This document shows positions 53,129-61,683 of a stretch of 64,000 nucleotides of DNA, in pieces. The translations under genes and the position numbers were made by a program. The stretch comes from Jatrophihabitans_A sp035248685 (GTDB lineage Bacteria; Actinomycetota; Actinomycetes; Mycobacteriales; Jatrophihabitantaceae): the NCBI GenBank assembly GCA_035248685.1, contig DATFHF010000027.1, forward strand, positions 186,001-250,000, given 5' to 3'. Every line of letters begins with the position of its first letter. Within the stretch, counting starts at the first letter, position 1. The notes under the pieces were generated by a model, which worked only from the letters and a program-made list of their open reading frames with translations, was not told where the DNA came from and ran no database searches.

Positions 53129-55300
53129 TCATGGGCCAGCCTCGAGGACAGAGCCCTCGGCTGTCCGGTCCCGGGCCCATTCAGCCAGCACGGCGAGCAC
53201 CGAATTGAGACTGTCCACCAACCGGTCGCCGGCTTCGACCAGGGCTGCCGTCAGCGCGGCCGGCAACTCGGTTGCGCGCAGTGCCGGCTCGAGCCGGCCG
53301 TGCAGATCCCGCAGCCGCAGATCCCGACTGGGTCGCCAGCCGTACTGCACCGCTTGCTGGGCCAGCATCAGCCCCCGCTCGGCCGCGTCGATGAAGAACC
53401 GGAACTCGGGCACCTTCTGGTAGACCTCCCGGGCCTGCCGGGTGGCATCAATTGCGGTCAGCGCGTGCACCAGCCGATGGCTATGTGCCAGCACCGCGCT
53501 GCCGAGATCGACGATGCCGAGCGAGTCGACCGGCTCCCCCCGGGCCCGTTCGATCGAGGCCTCGGCGGCTGACCGGGCCAGCCGGGCCGCGCCACGGGCG
53601 GCGGTACGCTGGCTCGCGGTGGTCTCCGGTTCGACTATGGCCTTCAGGTAATCCCGGTAGGCGCCGAGCAGTTCGGCCAGCCGGTCCGGCACCTGCCGGC
53701 GTTCCCAGCTGGGCCAGAGCAGCGCCGCGATCAGCGCGACCGCGCCGCCGACCGCGGTGTCCACCGAGCGGTCCAGCACCGTGGTATGCGCCGGGAAGCC
53801 GGCCAACGACAGCAATACCACCACCACGCCGGCCAGGAAGATCGAGGACAGCCACATGTTCGCCGGGCCGGCCATCCGCATACCGAAGAAGCTGATTCCG
53901 AGCAGCACGATCAATCCCACCGTCGAGTCGGCCAGCAGGAAGTGCACCAGCACGCTGGCCAGCAGCAGCCCGACCAGGGTGCCCAGCACCCGCATCAGCG
54001 AGCGTTGGAAGGTCGAACCGAAATCCGGCCGCAGCACTACCAGAATGGTCAGCGGCACCCAGTAACCACGTGAGATGCCGGCCTGCCGAGTAACCACGTC
54101 GGTGAGCGGCACCAGGATCGCCAGCCGGCTGGAATGGCGCAGCACCGGCGAGCGCAGATCCAGGTTCGCGCGCAGCACCGCGACCGGATCCCGCAGCCGG
54201 ATGCTGCCGGCGACCCGTCCCTGGTCCTCGTCGGTGCGGCCCTCACCGGCGCCGGTGCGGGCGGTCTCGGCCATCGCCCGCAGCTGGCCGGCCAGGCTGC
54301 GGGCGCGGTTAGCGGCGGCCTGCTCGGTCAGCGAATCGCCCAGCTCGGCGGGCGAGCTGCCCACCGGTGCCAGCAGCGCGGCCAGCGCCGGCTCGTTGAA
54401 CTGCCGGCCGGTGCGCAACACCTCGGCCAGCGCGGCCAATACCGCACCGGCGTGGGCAAGTTCGGTGCGCACCGTTGCCTGAGCGCCGGACAAGCCGTCC
54501 CGGCCGAGCCGGTCGGCATAGCCGGACAGCACCAGGATGTCGCGCCGAGCCCGGACCGCCTCGTCCAGCAACACCCGGTACGCCTCGACGCTGGGGCCGT
54601 AGTCGTGGCCGATACCGCGCAATACCGCCTCGGTGTCGGCGATCGCGTTGCCCAGCGGCGGGCCGGTACTGGTGTCGATCGGGTCCGCCGCCAGCGTCGA
54701 CAGTTGCTGGTACAGCGCTGCTAGCGCGTGGCGTTCCGGCCGGTGCCGCCCAAGCGGCCAGCCCGCGATCGCCAGCGCCGTCTGCACCGCCGCGCCGGCC
54801 AGTACCAGCAGACCGGCCCGCGCCGCCGCCTGCGGCGGCTGCGGCAGGTGGCCCAAAATTAGCGCGCAGGCGGTGGCGGCCACCCCGACCTGCGCCGCGC
54901 TCGGACCGACCGACAACAGCAGCCCGGCCGCGAAGGCGAGGACGGCCAGCAGCACCGCCGAGGCGGCCAGGCTGTGGCCCAGCGCCGCCGCCAACCCGGC
55001 GGTCACCGCCGCCACCAGGCCGGTCAACAGCATCCGGAACAGCCGCAGCCGGTACGGCCCCGGTCGATCGGCGAAGGCGGCCTGGAGTGCGCCGATCGCG
55101 GCCAGCACCCCTACCGTCGGGCGGCCCAGAGCGGCCGCGACGATCAGCGGGACGAGCAACCCGACGGCGTTTCGCGCCGACACCACCGGGTCGGACTGGC
55201 TCAGGTCGAGGCGGGCGGCGTCGGCGTACAACCGGCGCAGCGAACGGGCGATCATCCTGGCCGGCGACTGCGAACTGCCCACCCAGCAAACCGTAGTCAC
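53129..55300 (-). CDS. FUSC family membrane protein (aromatic-acid-exporter-like)
   Basis: A ~723-residue membrane protein of the fusaric-acid-resistance/FUSC group. Two bundles of hydrophobic helices appear: residues ~40-190 (SARNAVGLLVPLIVAAAL, LLTGLVAAVTAGLAAAL) and ~385-530 (SRLAILVPLTDVV, RVLGTLVGLLLASVLVHFLL, then GTLVGLL-style repeat). A ~180-residue cytoplasmic linker separates them, and a helical tail (~530-723) follows. Exporter of aromatic acids or similar compounds; substrate unknown. Start uncertain: GTG at 55300 or ATG at 55255; neither has a strong ribosome site. Confidence 0.85.
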   Translation of the reverse strand: MTTVCWVGSSQSPARMIARSLRRLYADAARLDLSQSDPVVSARNAVGLLVPLIVAAALGRPTVGVLAAIGALQAAFADRPGPYRLRLFRMLLTGLVAAVTAGLAAALGHSLAASAVLLAVLAFAAGLLLSVGPSAAQVGVAATACALILGHLPQPPQAAARAGLLVLAGAAVQTALAIAGWPLGRHRPERHALAALYQQLSTLAADPIDTSTGPPLGNAIADTEAVLRGIGHDYGPSVEAYRVLLDEAVRARRDILVLSGYADRLGRDGLSGAQATVRTELAHAGAVLAALAEVLRTGRQFNEPALAALLAPVGSSPAELGDSLTEQAAANRARSLAGQLRAMAETARTGAGEGRTDEDQGRVAGSIRLRDPVAVLRANLDLRSPVLRHSSRLAILVPLTDVVTRQAGISRGYWVPLTILVVLRPDFGSTFQRSLMRVLGTLVGLLLASVLVHFLLADSTVGLIVLLGISFFGMRMAGPANMWLSSIFLAGVVVVLLSLAGFPAHTTVLDRSVDTAVGGAVALIAALLWPSWERRQVPDRLAELLGAYRDYLKAIVEPETTASQRTAARGAARLARSAAEASIERARGEPVDSLGIVDLGSAVLAHSHRLVHALTAIDATRQAREVYQKVPEFRFFIDAAERGLMLAQQAVQYGWRPSRDLRLRDLHGRLEPALRATELPAALTAALVEAGDRLVDSLNSVLAVLAEWARDRTAEGSVLEAGP

Positions 55301-55320
55301 CGACCGGCCGCTGCGATCAT

Positions 55321-55395
55321 CTGCTCTTCGCGCGATCGCTCATCGCCCGCTCGCTCCGGTCCTCGCTCGCTGGCGCTCGCTGCGATCCTCACTCG
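55321..55395 (-). repeat. Gene-boundary repeat, copy B
   Basis: Longer form of the repeat family. The minus-strand orientation reads toward the FUSC gene start, ending 21 bp before it. Contains the CGATCGCGCGAAGAGCAG block and GAGC/GCGA-rich tandem-like units. See the repeat finding for its four copies. Confidence 0.65.
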
Positions 55396-55508
55396 ACCAG
55401 CCGGCCTGCCTACAGTGAAGGGTGGCTGAACAGCACAGCCGGCACTTCTGAGCGGCCGGCCTGCCGACCGGTGCGCCGGCCGCCGCTGTCAACTGAGGAG
55501 CCCTACCC

Positions 55509-56072
55509 ATGGCAGGACAACTTTCCGGCAAGAAAATCGCTTTCCTGGTAGCAAATTCCGGCGTCGAGCAGGTCGAGCTGACCAGCCCGTGGCAGTCGGT
55601 CGAGGCCGCCGGCGGCCAGCCGGTGCTGCTGGCCCCGAGCAAGGACAGCGTGCAGGCGGTCAACCATGACACCAACCCGGGCGACACCTTCCAGCCGGAC
55701 GCTGTGGTGGCCGACGCATCGGTACCGGACTACGACGGGCTGGTGCTGCCAGGTGGCGTGGCCAACCCCGACAAGCTCCGGCTCGACCAGGCCGCGGTGG
55801 CCTTCATCGATGCGATGGCGGCCGCCGGCAAGCCGATAGCCGCGATCTGCCACGGTCCGTGGACCCTGGTCGAGGCCGACCGGGTCCGCGGCAAGACCCT
55901 GACCAGCTGGCCGAGCCTGCAGACCGATATCCGCAACGCCGGCGGCCGGTGGCGGGACGTCGAAGTTTTCACTTGCAACGAAGCGGGCTTCCCGCTGGTG
56001 ACCAGCCGCAAGCCGGACGATCTGGACGCGTTCAACGCCGCTGTCGTACAGGCCTTCGCGGTAACGGGCTGA
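55509..56072 (+). CDS. PfpI/DJ-1 family type 1 glutamine-amidotransferase-like protein
   Basis: A 187-residue PfpI-type protein. The reactive cysteine is in AAICHGPWTLVEA, and KKIAFLVANSGVEQVELT and YDGLVLPGGVANPDKLR are landmarks. PfpI proteins act as deglycases or glyoxalases, chaperones or proteases in stress response. Ribosome site GAGGAG close to the ATG. Converges with the VOC gene across a palindromic repeat. Confidence 0.93.
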   Translation: MAGQLSGKKIAFLVANSGVEQVELTSPWQSVEAAGGQPVLLAPSKDSVQAVNHDTNPGDTFQPDAVVADASVPDYDGLVLPGGVANPDKLRLDQAAVAFIDAMAAAGKPIAAICHGPWTLVEADRVRGKTLTSWPSLQTDIRNAGGRWRDVEVFTCNEAGFPLVTSRKPDDLDAFNAAVVQAFAVTG

Positions 56073-56080
56073 GCCCAGCT

Positions 56081-56133
56081 CCCGATTGTGCAACTTCTTC
56101 CGGCTCTGAGCCGGAAGAAATTGCACGATCGGG
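56081..56133. repeat. Palindromic repeat, copy 2 (terminator-like)
   Basis: 24-bp arms at 56081-56104 and 56110-56133 with a 5-nt loop and two mismatches. It shares the CCGAT(T/C)GTGCAA core and the CTTCCGGCTC loop region with the repeat at 41852-41902. Lies between convergent genes. Confidence 0.75.
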
Positions 56134-56142
56134 TAGGGACGA

Positions 56143-56931
56143 TCAGCTGCCGGCGGCCTCGGTCACCGGACCGTGCAACTTGAAGTTGGCGCCGGTGGCG
56201 TCGGTCATATCGGCGATCCGGCCGAATGGGGTGTCCTCGGCCGGCCGGATCACCGAACCGCCGAGTTCCACCGCCTTGGCACAGGCGGCGTCGACGTCCT
56301 CTACGCTGAAGTACACCGCCCAGTGCGAAGGCACCTCGGCCGGCAGGTAGCCGCTGGCGTCCATCATGCCGAGCACGTCTTGCCCGTCCACCTGGCCGGT
56401 GACGTACCGAAACTCGTCGGTGTCGCCCATCACCTGGTAGTTCCAGCCGAACACGGCGCCGTAGAAGTCCTTGGACGCCGGGAAATCCTTGCTGTGCAGT
56501 TCGTCCCAAGTCACTGAGTTGGCCTCGTTGTACTTCTGGAAACCGATGTGACCGATCGGCTGCCACACGCCGAAGACCGCTCCCGCGGGATCGGCGATCA
56601 TGGCCATCACTCCTTGTTCGGGCACCTCCATCACCGGCATCAGCACCTTGCCGCCAGCACCAGCAGCCGCTTCGGCGGTCGCGTGGGCATCCTGGGTGCA
56701 GATGTAGGTGTTCCAGCCGTCCGGTGCGCCGGTCCCAGGGTTGGCCATCATCCCGGCCACGTTGTGGCCGTCGGACTGGCAGGTCACATAGTTGCCGTAC
56801 TCATCCGAAGCTTCATCGAACGTCCAGCCCAGCAACGCCGAGTAGAACTCCTTCGCCTTGGCTGGGTCCGAGCTCATCAGGTCCACCCAACACGGGGTTC
56901 CTGGGGCAAAGGGGGTGTTTCTGGTTGCCAT
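56143..56931 (-). CDS. Two-domain VOC (glyoxalase-like) protein
   Basis: A 262-residue protein of two tandem VOC modules: residues ~1-120 (WVDLMSSDPAKAKEFYSALLG) and ~130-262 (VTWDELHSKDFPASKDFYGAVFGW). The second half ends with FGRIADMTDATGANFKLHG. Metal-dependent dioxygenase, isomerase or resistance family; unassigned. The ATG at 56931 follows GGAGG; upstream codons (56973) extend before the family start. Confidence 0.9.
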   Translation of the reverse strand: MATRNTPFAPGTPCWVDLMSSDPAKAKEFYSALLGWTFDEASDEYGNYVTCQSDGHNVAGMMANPGTGAPDGWNTYICTQDAHATAEAAAGAGGKVLMPVMEVPEQGVMAMIADPAGAVFGVWQPIGHIGFQKYNEANSVTWDELHSKDFPASKDFYGAVFGWNYQVMGDTDEFRYVTGQVDGQDVLGMMDASGYLPAEVPSHWAVYFSVEDVDAACAKAVELGGSVIRPAEDTPFGRIADMTDATGANFKLHGPVTEAAGS

Positions 56932-57039
56932 CGCTGCCTCCACAGGTTGGTCAGGTCTCATCGCGATCGACAAAGACCCTACCGCCGGACGAGCCCACTG
57001 CGCTCTGCAAGTTCGCTGTGCGATCAGTGCAATTCGCGG

Positions 57040-58044
57040 TCAGGACGGCGCTATCCGCTCGACGATCCGGCGGGCCGCTTCGGTCAGGCAGAACTGGGTG
57101 TCCTGGTGGGCGCGCTCCGATCCGAAAGTCGCGGTCAGGCCCAGCACCTGGACGGTCTCCGGGATCGACAGCTCCGGCTGCACAGCACCGGCGATCACCC
57201 ACACCGGCCGACTCGACTGTTTGATCAGGCCGCCGACAACCTTGCCGGCCCACGAACTGTCGTCCAGCCGGCCCTCGGCGGTGATCACCAGTTCGGCGCT
57301 TGCCAGCCGGTCGGCCAGACCCACCCGTTCAGCGACGATCGAGAACCCCGACTGCAACCGGGCACCGGCCGCATAGAGGCCGCCGGCCAGCCCACCGGCC
57401 GCTCCGGTACCGGGCACGCCGGTGACATCCCGATCGAACCGGTCGGCAAGCTGCTCGGCCTGCCGCGCAAGTCGCCGGCTCAGCTGTTCGACAGCCTGCT
57501 GGTCGGCACCCTTCTGCGGGCCGAACACCCTTGCCGCATCGAGGTAACCGGTCTCCACATCACAGCCCAGCAGCACCTCCAGCGAGGGCCGGAACGGCAC
57601 CAGGTCGGCCAGCGCGGTTAGTGCCCCGGTGCCACCGTCGCTGAACGCCGAACCGCCGAGGCCGACCAGGATGCGCTGAGCGCCGGCTCGGATCGCCTCC
57701 CCGATCAGCTCACCGGCGCCGGCGCTGGTGGCCGCCACCGCTTCGGCCGGCCCGGGGCCATCCAACAGCACCTGGGTGGACAGCATTGCCGTTTCGATCA
57801 CGGCAAGTTCGTCGGCCAACCGCCAGCCGACGGTCAGCGGCCGGCCCAACGCGTCCGACACGTCGGCGGTGCGGTTCGGGCCGCCCAGGCTGTCCAGAAA
57901 ACCCTCGCCACCGTCGGCCAGCGGGCAGCTGTCCGGAGTAGCGCCGGCTGCCCGTACCCCGGCACCGATCGCCGCCGCGGCCTCCGCTGCGGTGGCGGTA
58001 CCGCGCAACTTATCCGGTGCGACCAAGACCCGCATCGGTGCCAT
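57040..58044 (-). CDS. glxK: Glycerate kinase
   Basis: A 334-residue glycerate 2-kinase, phosphorylating glycerate to 2-phosphoglycerate. Family landmarks: MRVLVAPDKLRGTATAAEAAAAI at the start (here MAPM), CPLADGGEGFLDSL, GLGGSAFSDGGTGAL, GTGAAGGLAGGLYAAG and ITAEGRLDDSSWAGK. The ATG at 58044 or the second ATG at 58035 is the start; the upstream longer frame (to 58593) reads over the neighbour and is rejected. Confidence 0.93.
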   Translation of the reverse strand: MAPMRVLVAPDKLRGTATAAEAAAAIGAGVRAAGATPDSCPLADGGEGFLDSLGGPNRTADVSDALGRPLTVGWRLADELAVIETAMLSTQVLLDGPGPAEAVAATSAGAGELIGEAIRAGAQRILVGLGGSAFSDGGTGALTALADLVPFRPSLEVLLGCDVETGYLDAARVFGPQKGADQQAVEQLSRRLARQAEQLADRFDRDVTGVPGTGAAGGLAGGLYAAGARLQSGFSIVAERVGLADRLASAELVITAEGRLDDSSWAGKVVGGLIKQSSRPVWVIAGAVQPELSIPETVQVLGLTATFGSERAHQDTQFCLTEAARRIVERIAPS

Positions 58045-58092
58045 CTCAGCGACGCTAGCGCGTGCGACAGCTGCTGTCGCTAAGGTTGGCCG

Positions 58093-59007
58093 ATGGACGC
58101 GACCCGCAGCGTGACCACCGGCCAAATGCCGTTCGCCGACGGCCACACCTGGTATCGGATTACCGGCGAGCTGGCTGCCGACACCGGCCGAGCGCCGCTG
58201 GTAGTCGTGCACGGTGGCCCGGGCGCCGCACACAACTACTGCCTGGCCATGCAGGAGTTGGCCGACGACGGGCGGGCGGTCATCCACTACGACCAGTTCG
58301 GCTGCGGCAACTCCAGCCACCGGCCGGACTGGGATCCGTCTCGGTGGACGGTGCAACTGTTCGTCGACGAGCTCGCGGCACTGGTCGACCGGCTCGGCAT
58401 CCGGAACAGCTACCACCTGCTCGGCCAGTCCTGGGGCGGCATGCTCGGGCCGGAGTACGTGTTGCAACACCCCCAAGGAATAAGGTCGTTGACCATTTGT
58501 GACAGCCCGGCATCGATGGCGCTGTGGATCGAGGCGGCGAATACCCTGCGCGCCCAGCTGCCGGCCGACGTGCAGCAGACGCTCGCCGAGCACGAGCTAG
58601 CCGGCACCACCGACTCCGCGGCGTACCGCGCCGCCACCGCGGTGTTCTACAACCGGCATGTCTGCCGGGTGGTGCCCAACCCACCGGACGTGGCCGCCAC
58701 CTTCAACCAGTTGGACGACGATCCGACCGTGTACCAGGCGATGAACGGGCCGAACGAGTTCCACGTGATCGGCTCGCTCAAGAACTGGACCGTGGTGGAC
58801 CGGCTGGCCGGCATCTCGGTGCCGACGCTGGTGGTGGCCGGCGAGTTCGACGAGGCCATGCCGCCGGTCTGGCAACCGTTCCTCGATCGGATACCGGGTG
58901 CCCGTTCGCAGGTGTTTCCGGACGCCAGCCACATGCCGCACGTCGAACAGCCCGAGCAGTTCCGCCAGGTGGTGGGCGACTTCCTGCGCGAGCACGACCC
59001 GCACTGA
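58093..59007 (+). CDS. Proline iminopeptidase-like alpha/beta hydrolase (S33)
   Basis: A 304-residue serine hydrolase of the proline-iminopeptidase group. HGGPGAAHNY is the oxyanion motif, the nucleophile is in GQSWGGML, and the Asp (AGEFDEAMPP) and His (DASHMPHVEQP) complete the triad. Releases N-terminal proline or cleaves related amides. It overlaps cinA by one base (TGATG). Confidence 0.93.
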   Translation: MDATRSVTTGQMPFADGHTWYRITGELAADTGRAPLVVVHGGPGAAHNYCLAMQELADDGRAVIHYDQFGCGNSSHRPDWDPSRWTVQLFVDELAALVDRLGIRNSYHLLGQSWGGMLGPEYVLQHPQGIRSLTICDSPASMALWIEAANTLRAQLPADVQQTLAEHELAGTTDSAAYRAATAVFYNRHVCRVVPNPPDVAATFNQLDDDPTVYQAMNGPNEFHVIGSLKNWTVVDRLAGISVPTLVVAGEFDEAMPPVWQPFLDRIPGARSQVFPDASHMPHVEQPEQFRQVVGDFLREHDPH

Positions 59008-60281
59008 TGGCCACTCGTGCGGGCATTGTGGTCACCGGCACCGAGGTGCTTACCGGCCGGGTGACCGACCGCAACGGTCCTTGGCTGGCCGAGCAATTGC
59101 GCCGGAATGGTGTCGACATCGCGCAGGTGGTGGTGGTCGGTGACCGGCCCGCGGATCTGCTCGATTCACTGGAATTCCTCGCCGGCACCGGGGTATCGCT
59201 GATCATCACCACCGGCGGGCTGGGTCCGACCGCCGATGACCTGACCGCCGAGCTGGTGGCTCGATTCCAGGGCCGACCGGCGAAAGTCGACGCCGCCTTG
59301 CAGACCCGGATCGCCGATATCGTCGCCGGGCTGACCGCGCGGCGCGGCTGGCGGCTGGATCCGGCGGCCACCGCGGCCGCCACCCGCAAGCAGGCCCTGG
59401 TCCCGGTCGGGGCCTCGGTGCTGGCACCGGTCGGAACCGCCCCCGGGCTGGTGGTTCCACCGGCCGACGGCCGATCCGGACCGCCGGTGGTGGTGCTACC
59501 CGGGCCGCCGGGCGAGCTGCGACCGATGTGGCCGGCCGCCCTGGCCGACCCACTGGTGCAGGCGGCCTTGGCCGGACGTCGGGAGCTACGGCAACGGACC
59601 ATGCGGCTCTGGGGCACCCCGGAGTCGGAGCTGGCGGCCACCTTGCGCACGCATCAGGACCGGCTAGCCGGGCTGGAGATCAGCACCTGCCTACGCGGCG
59701 GCGAACTGGAGATCGTGACCAGGTACGGCCCGGAACACCAACCGGCCTACGACGCGCTCGCGACCGTCATCGAATCTACTTATCCGAAAACCCTGTTCTC
59801 ACCCGACGGGATGACGGTGGACGAGCTGGTGGCCAGCGCGCTGATCGACAGCGGCCGCACGGTGGCGACCGCAGAGTCGTGCACCGCCGGCCTGCTGGCG
59901 GCCCGGCTCACCGATCTGCCCGGGTCGTCGGCCTATGTGCGCGGTGGCCTGGTGGTGTATTCCAACGAGGCCAAGCACGAACTGGCCGGCGTCCCCACCG
60001 AGTTGATCGCCCGGGTCGGCGCGGTCAGTGCCGAGGTGGCCGAGGCGTTGGCAGCCGGCGCGCGGGACCGGCTGGCCGCCGATGTCGGAATCGGCATCAC
60101 CGGCATCGCCGGGCCGGGTGGAGCCACCGACGGCAAGCCGGTCGGGTTGGTGCACCTGTGTGCCAGCACGCCGGATCGGGCCCTCGCTCGCCGGGTGCTG
60201 CTGCCCGGCTCGCGGGCCGACGTGCGCACCCGAGCCACCCTGATCGGCATGCATCTGCTGCGGGAATTGCTCACCGGCTAA
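59007..60281 (+). CDS. cinA: Competence/damage-inducible protein CinA
   Basis: A 424-residue CinA. The N-terminal MoaB/MogA-like domain (~1-170) has GIVVTGTEVLTGRVTDRNG and ITTGGLGPTADDLT. The C-terminal CinA domain (~260-424) has ATAESCTAGLLAARLTDLPG, VYSNEAKHEL and GIGITGIAGPGGATDGK. NMN deamidase and ADP-ribose pyrophosphatase activities are known in the family. Translationally coupled to the upstream hydrolase by TGATG. Function in nicotinamide salvage is a family assignment. Confidence 0.95.
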   Translation: MATRAGIVVTGTEVLTGRVTDRNGPWLAEQLRRNGVDIAQVVVVGDRPADLLDSLEFLAGTGVSLIITTGGLGPTADDLTAELVARFQGRPAKVDAALQTRIADIVAGLTARRGWRLDPAATAAATRKQALVPVGASVLAPVGTAPGLVVPPADGRSGPPVVVLPGPPGELRPMWPAALADPLVQAALAGRRELRQRTMRLWGTPESELAATLRTHQDRLAGLEISTCLRGGELEIVTRYGPEHQPAYDALATVIESTYPKTLFSPDGMTVDELVASALIDSGRTVATAESCTAGLLAARLTDLPGSSAYVRGGLVVYSNEAKHELAGVPTELIARVGAVSAEVAEALAAGARDRLAADVGIGITGIAGPGGATDGKPVGLVHLCASTPDRALARRVLLPGSRADVRTRATLIGMHLLRELLTG

Positions 60282-60300
60282 TGCCGGTCGATGCGGTCGG

Positions 60301-60738
60301 TCAGTCGGAGACGGCGAGCTCGCTGGCGCGAACGGTGATCTGCACCATCAGCGCCGTCGACCAGAACTCAGCCGGGTCGCGGCCACCGGCCAGCTCTTCG
60401 ACCGCGGTTCGGACATGCTGGTAGGCCTGCGGCAGGGTGACGGTCGGCCCACAGAGCATGCGCACACCCATCGCCATCTCATACAGCAGTTGCTCGCTGT
60501 TCTGGTGCTCGGCCACGAACGGCCCGCCGGCCAGGATTCCCTCGTCGACCCGGCTCAGCCGCCCGCAGTTGACCTCATCCGGGTTGTGACTGACCCGTTC
60601 GTATCGCGGTAGCTCCAGCAGCGTGCGGTCGCAGCAAGCAGCAAAGCTCAGCCCACCGACCGGCGCAGCATGCACCACCTCAACGGGCCGGCGGCGATCG
60701 GACAGCATCGATCGGGCGGCGAAATCGCCAGCCGTCAT
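60301..60738 (-). CDS. Hypothetical protein with conserved-looking Cys residues
   Basis: A 145-residue protein. Notable segments: AACCDRTLLELPRYERVSHN followed by PDEVNCGR (three Cys), VAEHQNSEQLLYEM and MLCGPTVTLPQAYQHV. The short Cys spacing resembles metal-binding motifs found in small actinobacterial hypothetical proteins, but I cannot name the family. The ATG at 60738 has GGGGGAA upstream; the longer upstream codons are in the adjacent intergenic DNA. Confidence 0.65.
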   Translation of the reverse strand: MTAGDFAARSMLSDRRRPVEVVHAAPVGGLSFAACCDRTLLELPRYERVSHNPDEVNCGRLSRVDEGILAGGPFVAEHQNSEQLLYEMAMGVRMLCGPTVTLPQAYQHVRTAVEELAGGRDPAEFWSTALMVQITVRASELAVSD

Positions 60739-60852
60739 GTGTTCCCCCGTGTTCGGTTCCTGGTACTGCGGATATGTATATCCGAACACGGCATTAAACC
60801 CAAGCAAGAACGACCATAACTTTAAGCAGCATTCTCGACACGGAGCGTATTA

Positions 60853-60895
60853 ATGAGTGAGCATCGCAGCGAGCGATGAGCGCTCGCGTGAAGAT
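60853..60895 (+). repeat. Gene-boundary repeat, copy C
   Basis: Repeat of the same family as copies A, B and D, here reading ATGAGTGAGCATCGCAGCGA, then GCGATGAGCGCTCGCGTGAA. It lies between the hypothetical gene start (60738) and the end of the SDR gene (60910). Confidence 0.7.
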
Positions 60896-60909
60896 GGCTG
60901 GCCGCCGAC

Positions 60910-61677
60910 TCAGAGCGGAGTGACGTAGGCGGCGCTGATGCCACCGTCGACCAGAAAGGTCGAGGCGGTGATGAACGATGCGTCGTCGCTGGCCAGGAAG
61001 GTCACCGCCGCCGCGATCTCGCTGGCCTCGGCGAACCTGCCCATCGGAATGTGCACCAGCCGGCGGGCGGCCCGCTCCGGATCCTTGGCGAACAGCTCTT
61101 GCAACAGTGGGGTGTTCACCGGCCCGGGGCACAGTGCGTTGACCCGGATCCGGTCCCTGGCGAATTGCACGCCGAGTTCTCGGCTCATGGCCAACACGCC
61201 GCCCTTGCTGGCGGTGTAGGAAACCTGCGAGGTGGCCGAGCCCATGACCGCGACGAAGGATGCGGTGTTGATGATGGATCCGCCGCCGCCGGCCCGCATC
61301 TGCTCGATGGCGTACTTGCAGCACAGGTAGACCGAGCTCAGGTTGACCCGCTGCACGCGCTCCCACGCGGCCAGGTCGGTGGTCAGGATCGAGTCGTCGT
61401 CCGGAGGTGAGATCCCCGCGTTGTTGAAGGCGATGTGCAGGCCGCCGTGCTGCTCGACCGCCTGCTGGAACAGCGCCCGAACCTGTTTCTCGTCGGTCAC
61501 GTCGACCTGCACGAAGCTGCCGTCGACGGCGGCCGCGGCCGCCGCACCGGCCGCGGCGTCGACGTCGGCGCAGACCACGCGGGCGCCCTCGGCGGCGAAC
61601 CTGCGCGCGGTGGCCAGGCCGATGCCGCTGCCGGCGCCGGTGATCACCGCCACCTTGCCGTCCAGTCGTCCACTCAC
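60910..61677 (-). CDS. Short-chain dehydrogenase/reductase
   Basis: A 255-residue classical SDR with NAD(P)-binding TGAGSGIGLA, the acidic DVDAA after strand 2 that favours NAD, the catalytic Ser region FVAVMGSATS, and YTASKGG (Tyr-X3-Lys). Last gene of the leftward operon with aldehyde dehydrogenase (6 bp apart). Substrate probably an aldehyde or alcohol in the same pathway; inferred. Confidence 0.93.
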   Translation of the reverse strand: MSGRLDGKVAVITGAGSGIGLATARRFAAEGARVVCADVDAAAGAAAAAAVDGSFVQVDVTDEKQVRALFQQAVEQHGGLHIAFNNAGISPPDDDSILTTDLAAWERVQRVNLSSVYLCCKYAIEQMRAGGGGSIINTASFVAVMGSATSQVSYTASKGGVLAMSRELGVQFARDRIRVNALCPGPVNTPLLQELFAKDPERAARRLVHIPMGRFAEASEIAAAVTFLASDDASFITASTFLVDGGISAAYVTPL

Positions 61678-61683
61678 AGTCTG

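Noticed and set aside
57040..58593. 517-residue frame containing glycerate kinase
   Set aside because: The extra N-terminal part lies antisense to the proline-iminopeptidase gene; the family start is at 58044.
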